In this document: positions 8,343-13,433 of the stretch, one piece after another
Layout of the letters: the number at the start of each line of letters is the position of its first letter
How positions within the stretch are numbered: position 1 is the stretch's first letter
Assembly: GCA_036939975.1 (NCBI GenBank)
Contig: JALLPB010000712.1
Span: 1 to 13,433, forward strand
Length of the DNA: 13,433 bases
Reading direction: 5' to 3'
Source: Cyclostephanos tholiformis
Lineage: Eukaryota; Bacillariophyta; Thalassiosirophyceae; Thalassiosirales; Thalassiosiraceae
Notes under the pieces: model-generated
Database searches by the model: none
What the model was told of the DNA's origin: nothing
Seen by the model: only the letters and a program-made list of their open reading frames with translations
Made by a program: the position numbers and the translations under genes

Positions 8343-8649
8343 GGTGTTGGTTTTTTTGTTGTGTTTTTTTGGTGTGGGAGTAGAGGTCTGTTTGAGAGTC
8401 CAATGTTGGTCTCAGATGATTCAAATAAAAACCCAACAAATGTAGAGGTTTCTATAAAATATAGACTCCAATTTTTTCAGGACATGTAAAGTTTTCACGA
8501 AATAAGAAATATCAAATACTAATAGGTAATAAATCAAGATAAAAAGGAGAAAACCACAATTTAAATCCATTTAATGGCTCATATGCCCAATTCAGGGGCT
8601 TATCTTGTCTGCTCCATCTACTGCTAATTTACTAAGTTAGTAAGGGGCA
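8343..8649. other. leader and AT-rich spacer
   Basis: 8343-8375 is the A/C-rich (minus strand) leader of the candidate gene that starts at 8342. The rest is AT-rich with short T runs and no open frame or repeat that I can support. Confidence 0.4.
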
Positions 8650-8867
8650 TCATTCTGCTTCTGATGAAGGGGCGGAAATTTCCTTCTTTCCTTGGCCACT
8701 GTTTAAATTCCTCAGTAAATCTAGGCAACACTTATTATGACTCATTTGCTTCGCTAATTTCAGTCGCCTTGTAACGTGGAAATCCTCATTCATATTTCTT
8801 AAAATGATCAGGTTTTTTGGGGCTCCCCTGATGTGTGATTGACTACAACTGCACATAACTAAAAATA
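8650..8867 (-). CDS. possible exon or relic, unknown protein
   Basis: An open frame on the minus strand ends at TGA 8652-8650. It begins just after an acceptor-like stretch, TTTCTAAATCCTAATATTTTTAG (branch-like CCTAAT, AG at 8869-8868), with ATG at 8856. The product is charged: HVTRRLKLAKQMSHNKCCLD then LLRNLNSGQGKKEISAPSSE. No family is recognised and no joining exon is proven, so chance remains possible. Confidence 0.22.
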
Positions 8868-8952
8868 TTAGGATTTAGAAAATAATTTTTTTTCCAGACT
8901 CCTCATGACAAGATCTGTCAAATGAGCCACTCAGGGGAGTTGTATGGTAACA

Positions 8953-9207
8953 TTAGTGGTTTGTGAATTTTAAGTTTTGTATGGTCTTTCTTAACATGTC
9001 AACTACTCTAGTCAGTGGCAAAGCCCTTATCAGCTTGTCATAATTGAACAAGCAAAAGTACCACATGGCATATGAACCACTCAAGAAAGCAGATCGATAT
9101 GTCAACCAAATCTTATGAATTCCCACGATGAGGGACCCATTTAACAAGACTTCTGTCTTCCTATCAATATGACAATCTAGGAGGTACTCAGGACTCCTAC
9201 AGTACAT
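8953..9207 (-). CDS. hypothetical 84-residue open frame
   Basis: ATG at 9207, in context GGTCAAATG, opens 84 codons to TAA at 8955-8953. The middle is aromatic and hydrophobic (FLSGSYAMWYFCLFNYDKLI) and the end is basic (RKTIQNLKFTNH). It lies about 25 bp from the TTAA-bounded foldback element. I see no transposase motif or other family signature. It could be an exon, a relic or a chance frame. Confidence 0.22.
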   Translation of the reverse strand: MYCRSPEYLLDCHIDRKTEVLLNGSLIVGIHKIWLTYRSAFLSGSYAMWYFCLFNYDKLIRALPLTRVVDMLRKTIQNLKFTNH

Positions 9208-9231
9208 TTGACCTCCTCACCACCCCTTATT

Positions 9232-9417
9232 TTAAGGCAAATTCACTGCAACCCCTGGTGGGCTAACCACCATATTTTATGGTTGCATTGACTAGTTTAA
9301 TGTTTGAACTAGTCAATGCAGCCATAAAATTTGTCTTGGCACCACTGGAAGCTGGCCCTGAATTTGCCTTCAATTAGAAGGTCGGATTAATGAGAGACTT
9401 GCAGTGAATTTACTTAA
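9232..9417. mobile_element. TTAA-bounded nested foldback element (MITE-like)
   Basis: TTAA at 9232-9235 and again at 9414-9417 bracket 178 bp. The inner ends are inverted repeats: 9236-9251 GGCAAATTCACTGCAA matches the reverse complement of 9399-9413 (TTGCAGTGAATTTAC) apart from one mismatch and one gap. Inside, 9274-9297 and 9307-9330 are 24-nt inverted arms with one mismatch around a 9-nt loop (core GCATTGACTAGTT). AAGGCAAATTCA at 9234-9245 also has an exact inverted copy at 9359-9370. A TTAA duplication is typical of piggyBac-type insertions, but the terminal bases do not look like classic piggyBac ends and there is no transposase. The class is therefore uncertain. Confidence 0.68.
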
Positions 9418-9869
9418 GCAAATTCGAAATCTAAATTAGAAAAAAAGTCAAATTACTTGAGTAAAATTCAAATCCCTGAATGAGACTTAAGGAAGATGCA
9501 GTAAACCACGATCAATCATATTATCTCAGCCAATAATGATCACCAGACAAAGCCCCATGCAGGACTTCTCATTTATTCAACTTTTCCAACAATAGTCTCA
9601 GTGGGAGCAAAGCAAACTTCTTAATTTTCAGTAATCGGGTTGTCAATTGAGGTCAAACGTACAGTACGATACTCGTTAGAAGTATCACTAGACAGGGACT
9701 CCTGATATATGAAACTTGGACTTGCTCTCTCCGAAAATCCAGATGTCTGTCGAACCACAAAAAAAAAGAGTGCACAAAATCTCATATCTCCAACCCCTCG
9801 TTCACAGCATCTCTCAGTGAACAACGATCCCTCACAGTATTAATAGTATTCTCTCTTAACAACATCACC
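9418..9869 (+). promoter_or_regulatory. SUB2 upstream region and leader
   Basis: No other gene is supported here. CCAAT occurs at 9530-9534, about 335 bp before the ATG. The last 30 bases form a pyrimidine- and A/C-rich leader ending CAACATCACCATGGCT. The same 16-mer marks the start of the candidate membrane-protein gene at 12620 on the other strand. The transcription start cannot be placed. Confidence 0.35.
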
Positions 9870-12075
9870 ATGGCTGATAACGAGGATGATCAGGATCTCG
9901 TCGACTACGACGAGGAGGAGGAGGAACACAACGTCGCCGCTGAGGAGTCCGCGGATGCGGAGGGCAAAGAAACAAAGAAGTGAGTCTCGGTCGGCACCTC
10001 GTACAGTGCTACCAAGGAATTCGTATGGATAGATCCCAGATAATAAGACTGATGGCGCTGCCCCTTTTATTTGGGGGGAGACCCCTCCCTTTTCACGGGT
10101 GAGGGGCGTCGATCATCTCGACCGGTCGTCGGACCGAAGACTGCGATATGCCAGCAGCCCGTTGTGGATCACGGTTCAAGCCCGACCCTCCCCCCTCGGT
10201 CAACGTCGCGTCACAAGCCCCGTCCCACGTCCATTGAGACCGCCAGTAGCTCGTCGTCCACCCAAAGCTACGGAGCACCCCCCCTCACTCTTTCCAATAA
10301 ATCACGTCTCGAGTGCTTGATCTAATTTCTGGTCTAGGAAGCCGCCAAAGTAGAGGTATCATCAGCTACTGGCGGTGTTCTGCACGATGCGAACGCCTGG
10401 TTTGGTAGAGGAGCATGAGCGAGGGGAGTGAGGAATGTGTTGGACTTGTTTCCAGGCAAGTCGATCAACCTCGTCGGTTTTTCGGGGGGAGGGGGGGGGG
10501 GAGAAGGGGTTTGTCACGTAGAGGAAGTGGGCAGGCTTGAAGGTTGAAAAACTGATGGAAGTCTCCTTAGGCGTCCTCTATTAAGAGGGCGTTGATGAGG
10601 CGGTCAGGAACAACGTCCACCTGGCACGTCGGAACCTGGCTGCTGCATTTTTTCTTTCGAAGCATCATCCGTGACTTCGCTCGTAAACCGAAAACTGCTG
10701 GCGGCTGGTCGCGGACATGAATTGTTGATCCCTTTCTTTGGGCTTATCCACCTGTTCCCGGGAGTAGTTTGCACGACATTATACACCCCAACCCCACTGT
10801 CTCCGTGGAACTCTTACAAACTCTATGATATTATTATCGCTTGCCGACCTGAATTTTACTTATTCTCTTGTATCGCCTCCAATCAGGGGTCACTATGTAG
10901 GAATCCACGCGTCCGGTTTCAAGGACTTCATTCTCAAGCCCGAGTGCCTCCGAGCCGTAGTCGATTGCGGCTTCGAGCATCCCTCTGAAGTCCAACATGA
11001 ATGCATCCCGCAAGCCGTTCTCGGTATGGACATAGTTTGCCAAGCCAAGAGTGGCATGGGCAAAACTGCCGTGTTCGTTCTCGCGACACTTCACCAGTTG
11101 GATCCCAGCGCTTTCCCAGCGGGGGAGAACCAGGTCAGCGTGTTGGTTCTCTGTCACACTCGTGAATTGGCTTTCCAGATTGCGCATGAGTACGAGAGGT
11201 TCTCGAAGTATTTGCCGGAAGTGAAGACGGCTGTGTTCTATGGTGGCGTTGCGATCAAGACCAACAGGGATGTGCTCAAAAACGATTGCCCTCACATTGT
11301 GGTGGGCACTCCTGGACGCGTCTTGGGACTGGCGAGGGAGAAGACTCTCAAGTTGGATCATATCAAGCACTTTGTCTTGGATGAGTGTGATCGTATCTTG
11401 GAGTCTTTGGACATGCGTCGTGACATTCAGGAAATATTCCGCATGACTCCCCACGAGAAGCAGGTGATGATGTTCAGCGCCACCTTAAGCAAGGAAATCC
11501 GCCCCGTGTGCAAGAAGTTCTGCCAGGACCCGATGGAAATCTATGTGGACGACGATACTAAGCTTACACTTCATGGGTTGCAATTGTACTACGTCAAACT
11601 AGCGGAGGCGGAAAAGAACCGAAAGTTGAATGACTTGCTTGATGCCCTTGAGTTTAACCAGGTTGTTATCTTTGTGTCAAAGGTAGCCCGCGCCAACGAA
11701 CTAAATCGTCTATTGACCGAATGTAACTTCCCATCCATCTGCATTCATGCCGGTCAGAAGCAAGAGGAGCGCATTGCCAAGTACAAGTCCTTTAAGGAGT
11801 TTAACGCCCGCATCCTTGTATCCACCGACCTGTTCGGACGCGGTATTGACATTGAGCGCGTTAACGTCGTCATCAACTATGACTTCCCCGATGATTCTGA
11901 TCAATTCTTGCATCGTGTGGGCCGTGCTGGTCGTTTTGGTACTAAGGGCCTCGCCATTTCGTTCATTTCGAGTGAACCCGATCAGGAGATTTTGGACAAA
12001 GTCCAGAGCCGTTTCGAGGTGAACATCCCTGAACTTCCTGATGAGATTGATGCCTCTGCATACATGAGCACTTAG
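9870..12075 (+). CDS. SUB2: DEAD-box ATPase SUB2/UAP56 (DDX39B), 2 exons
   Basis: join(9870..9979, 10887..12075), 432 residues; human UAP56 has 428. This nuclear RNA-dependent ATPase acts in prespliceosome assembly (helping U2 snRNP join) and, in the TREX complex, in loading mRNA export factors. Exon 1 encodes the acidic tail [19 protein letters not shown]. Exon 2 carries the helicase core: Q-motif [15 protein letters not shown] (65-79), motif I AKSGMGKT (90-97), HTRELAFQ (127-134), TPGR (178-181), DECD (202-205, the variant typical of this subfamily), SAT (234-236), [14 protein letters not shown], and the C-terminal RecA domain with [19 protein letters not shown] and [13 protein letters not shown]. 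The C-terminus, [19 protein letters not shown], is also subfamily-specific. Exon 1 ends in phase 2 and exon 2 begins with the one base needed, giving ETKK|GHYVGIH. It is intact and 83 bp from the convergent gene on the right. Confidence 0.97.
10239..10376 (+). repeat. 13-bp perfect inverted repeat in SUB2 intron
   Basis: ACCGCCAGTAGCT at 10239-10251 is exactly complementary to AGCTACTGGCGGT at 10364-10376, 112 nt apart. In the pre-mRNA this would make a GC-rich stem looping out the segment between. Only a stem of 13 pairs is certain; the flanks pair poorly. Confidence 0.75.
10484..10509 (+). promoter_or_regulatory. potential G-quadruplex tract in SUB2 intron
   Basis: The sense strand reads G6, A, G11, AGAA, G4 within 26 nt. 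Splitting the G11 run supplies the four G-tracts needed for a quadruplex in the intronic RNA or the non-template DNA strand. Any function is inference. Confidence 0.5.
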
Positions 12076-12158
12076 GTTGCAGGATGCAATTTTTGATACT
12101 GTTATTTGTGCGTAGTAACAAGGGTGTGAGCAGGAGCCTTTTCTCTAAAAATTTCGGT

Positions 12159-12620
12159 TCAACAGATTATGTCAACTCCAAACTCATCGGTTTGTTCAAT
12201 TACAGGTAAAAGAAATGCAAGTATCGCAGTACATATTTTTCTGAATGCAACAGCAATAAATAGTGCCAAAACCCAACTATCTGAAAGATTGAGACTGTAA
12301 ACCCTTAGTTTGGGGTGCTCGTCATCATGATCATCCCATATGCTATGGAATCTCCAGAAACTTGACCCTAATGATATCGAGTAGGAATTAGGAATCACCG
12401 TTGGATACGCTGTTTAGTTAATAATACACAGTTTAAGAAATATTTGTAAGAAAGAGTATGTCAGTACATCCGCAACACCCAACCTTAGTAATTCCTGTGA
12501 TAAGGTTCTTCTTTGACAAGATAGCGGTTTTCCAATCTACAATATGATTCCAGCAATACTCAATACTCCTCCTATTGCACCCACCTCATTTGGTGCGACA
12601 AATTTGCCACACTTAGCCAT
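12159..12620 (-). CDS. candidate two-exon small membrane protein
   Basis: ATG at 12620 sits in CAACATCACCATGGCT, the same 16-mer as the SUB2 start. Exon 1 begins MAKCGKFVAPNEVGAIGGVL and would stop at TAG (12540-12538) if unspliced. Exon 2 is an open frame 12409-12159. It is bounded upstream by acceptor TTAACTAAACAG ending at 12410, with an in-frame TAA only two codons before that boundary, and reads YPTVIPNSYSISLGSSFWRF, then DDHDDEHPKLRVYSL, then a hydrophobic block WVLALFIAVAFRKICTAILA followed by FLLPVIE, ending DIIC. Exon 2 needs a phase-1 donor; candidates are A|GTATTG after codon 20 or G|GTGCAA after codon 13. A shorter exon 2 from TTACAG (12295) with donor ATATT|GTAGAT also keeps frame (71 residues). 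The gene is convergent with SUB2, 83 bp from its stop. No family is recognised. Confidence 0.5.
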
Positions 12621-12890
12621 GGTGATGTTGTGGGCACCTATGTGGGTTGTGTGTTGAGACAGAAAACCCAAGATCTTTATGAAAACTAAACAAACAACTA
12701 TTTTATCTCCTTCTTAGCATTTTAAGCTTCTCAATTATGAGACAGCAAGTTGTTTTGATGCATAGTAAGTTTTTTTGATGCATAGTACTAAACAGCATAT
12801 GAGATTAGGATCAACAGCTTTACCCCATAAGGGTTGTGACGGGAATGAAAAACTCTCACTCCATAGCTTTTATGCAAAGGAATCAGTCAT
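12621..12890. other. promoter side of the candidate gene, otherwise empty
   Basis: The minus-strand leader ATAGGTGCCCACAACATCACC lies at 12621-12641. The rest is AT-rich with one short tandem duplication and no supported gene. Confidence 0.4.
12753..12787. repeat. 15-bp tandem duplication, 20-bp period
   Basis: TTTTGATGCATAGTA occurs at 12753-12767 and again exactly at 12773-12787, separated by five bases. It is a simple local duplication. Confidence 0.85.
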
Positions 12891-12970
12891 CAGAACAGCA
12901 AGATGGTATTTGAGGGGCATGAAAAAAACATACTCTCATGCCCCTAGGTTAGCTCATTTTTACAAGTTTT
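12891..12970. repeat. dispersed repeat, copy 2 (family B), with palindrome
   Basis: Similar to 7782-7866 over its whole length, in the same orientation. In this copy AGGGGCATG (12913-12921) pairs perfectly with CATGCCCCT (12937-12945) to make a 9-bp stem with a 15-nt loop. Outside the 80-85 bp the flanks of the two copies do not match, so this is a mobile or dispersed unit rather than part of a larger duplication. Confidence 0.82.
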
Positions 12971-13120
12971 CCAAGGTGATACCAATGGTTTTCTTTTAAG
13001 TAATAGTTCGGCTTAACTAAGTCATAAGATCAAATTTGTACTTAGTCCTACCTATGTAAAGGAGGCGGCAAATGTATCTTACCAGTTTCTACATTTGTGT
13101 AGTGTTTCTTCAGTTGCATT

Positions 13121-13195
13121 TTTGGATGGGTGCGAACCATAATTATTTTTCACAGTTTTCAAGTGAGAATGATTTATGCTTTGCACCCATCCGAG
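13121..13195. repeat. 75-bp foldback element, copy 2 (family A)
   Basis: TTTGGATGGGTGCGAACCAT at 13121-13140 folds with TTTATGCTTTGCACCCATCC (13173-13192). The arms are about 33 nt, with several mismatches concentrated toward the loop. The outer motif and size match the element at 7077-7153. A further partial arm, TTTGGATGG, begins at 13200 just beyond the element. Confidence 0.85.
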
Positions 13196-13433
13196 CCAAT
13201 TTGGATGGTGAGACTACATTAAACTTCACAGTTTTTTTTTATTTTGTTCATAAGTATTTATTTTTACATACTTACATACTACTGTCTTAAGCGTCTTGTT
13301 TGGGAGGATAAAGTAGTCGTGTGGTATGGCTTCCTTTATGGAGAGAGGAAGCACATGTAACGATGGCCGAGATAAAGAAATTATGAGCTTATTTTAAAGT
13401 TTAAAAGTGATTAAAAGTGAACTCCACCGGAGG
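13196..13433. other. AT-rich, no gene supported
   Basis: After a stray TTTGGATGG arm at 13200-13208 the sequence is AT-rich. A short plus-strand frame from 13072 runs through the foldback element and is not credible as a gene. Nothing else was recognised. Confidence 0.4.

Larger units (their letters stand above)
9980..10886 (+). other. SUB2 intron, 907 nt
   Basis: The donor is AA|GTGAGT at 9980 and the acceptor TCTTGTATCGCCTCCAATCAG ends at 10886, with a good pyrimidine tract. It is four to seven times longer than the other introns proposed here (128-205 nt; 186 nt in SRP68). It contains a 13-bp inverted repeat (10239-10251/10364-10376), a G-rich tract (10484-10509) and acceptor-like sites such as TTTCTGGTCTAG (ending 10337) and TTGTTTCCAG (ending 10455). 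No embedded gene or snoRNA could be identified by eye. Confidence 0.93.

Noticed and set aside
10173..10183. tRNA B-box-like GGTTCAAGCCC
   Set aside because: The T-stem does not close beyond three pairs, and no A-box or acceptor stem is found upstream.
10825..10886. SUB2 start at the ATG at 10825
   Set aside because: This would replace the conserved acidic N-terminus by intron sequence. The donor/acceptor phase match and the exon 1 product make 9870 the start.
10834..11454. 206-codon open frame on the minus strand
   Set aside because: It lies entirely antisense to the well-supported SUB2 helicase core and shows no family signature.
13072..13290. 72-codon plus-strand frame
   Set aside because: It runs straight through the family A foldback element and is hydrophobic only because the region is T-rich.
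1..13433. CRISPR array, operon or phage-like system
   Set aside because: Direct repeats are few and irregularly spaced, and genes carry spliceosomal introns, so a prokaryotic reading does not fit.

Overview
The window looks like nuclear DNA from a eukaryotic microalga. A stramenopile, and most likely a diatom, is my best guess. The reasons are small GT-AG introns in otherwise compact genes, A/C-rich leaders ending in ACCATGG at three starts, Asp/Asn-rich low-complexity coding stretches, many poly-G runs, and a TylF/MycF-type methyltransferase relic. The organism assignment is inference; no rRNA, organelle or other diagnostic marker is present. There is no operon, CRISPR array or tRNA that I can support.

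Two housekeeping genes are clear. On the minus strand, 3945 to 1534 encodes SRP68, the large protein subunit of the signal recognition particle, in two exons around a 186-nt intron. On the plus strand, 9870 to 12075 encodes the DEAD-box ATPase SUB2/UAP56 (DDX39B), which acts in spliceosome assembly and mRNA export, in two exons around an unusually long 907-nt intron. In both genes the exon phases join exactly and the product matches the family along its length. SRP68 lies in a GC-rich island, while the sequence to its right is mostly AT-rich.

Region by region: 1-360 holds a possible broken secreted-peptide reading frame. 371-1236 is a decayed TylF-like O-methyltransferase. 1534-3945 is SRP68 with its GA-rich upstream region to about 4280. 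4423-5497 is a probable eroded minus-strand gene with a 17-bp direct repeat at its edges. 5651-5921 is an unassigned open frame on the minus strand that begins at a splice-acceptor-like site. About 5995-6935 is a second decayed plus-strand gene of unknown family. 7077-9417 is AT-rich and contains a candidate intron-rich small Cys-rich gene (minus strand, 8342 to 7657), tandem degenerate duplications of its 3' end, two kinds of dispersed repeat, and a TTAA-bounded nested foldback element. 9870-12075 is SUB2. 12620-12159 is a candidate two-exon small membrane protein gene convergent with SUB2. 12621-13433 is repeat-rich and has no gene I can support.

The genes do not form a pathway. SRP68 serves co-translational targeting and SUB2 serves splicing and export; they are separated by relics and repeats. 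The most unusual points are two repeat families that each occur twice, about 5-6 kb apart, and a small spliced gene whose exons stay open in two frames depending on the donor used. SUB2's long intron, with a G-rich tract and complementary arms, also deserves a look. None of these is established as a new system.
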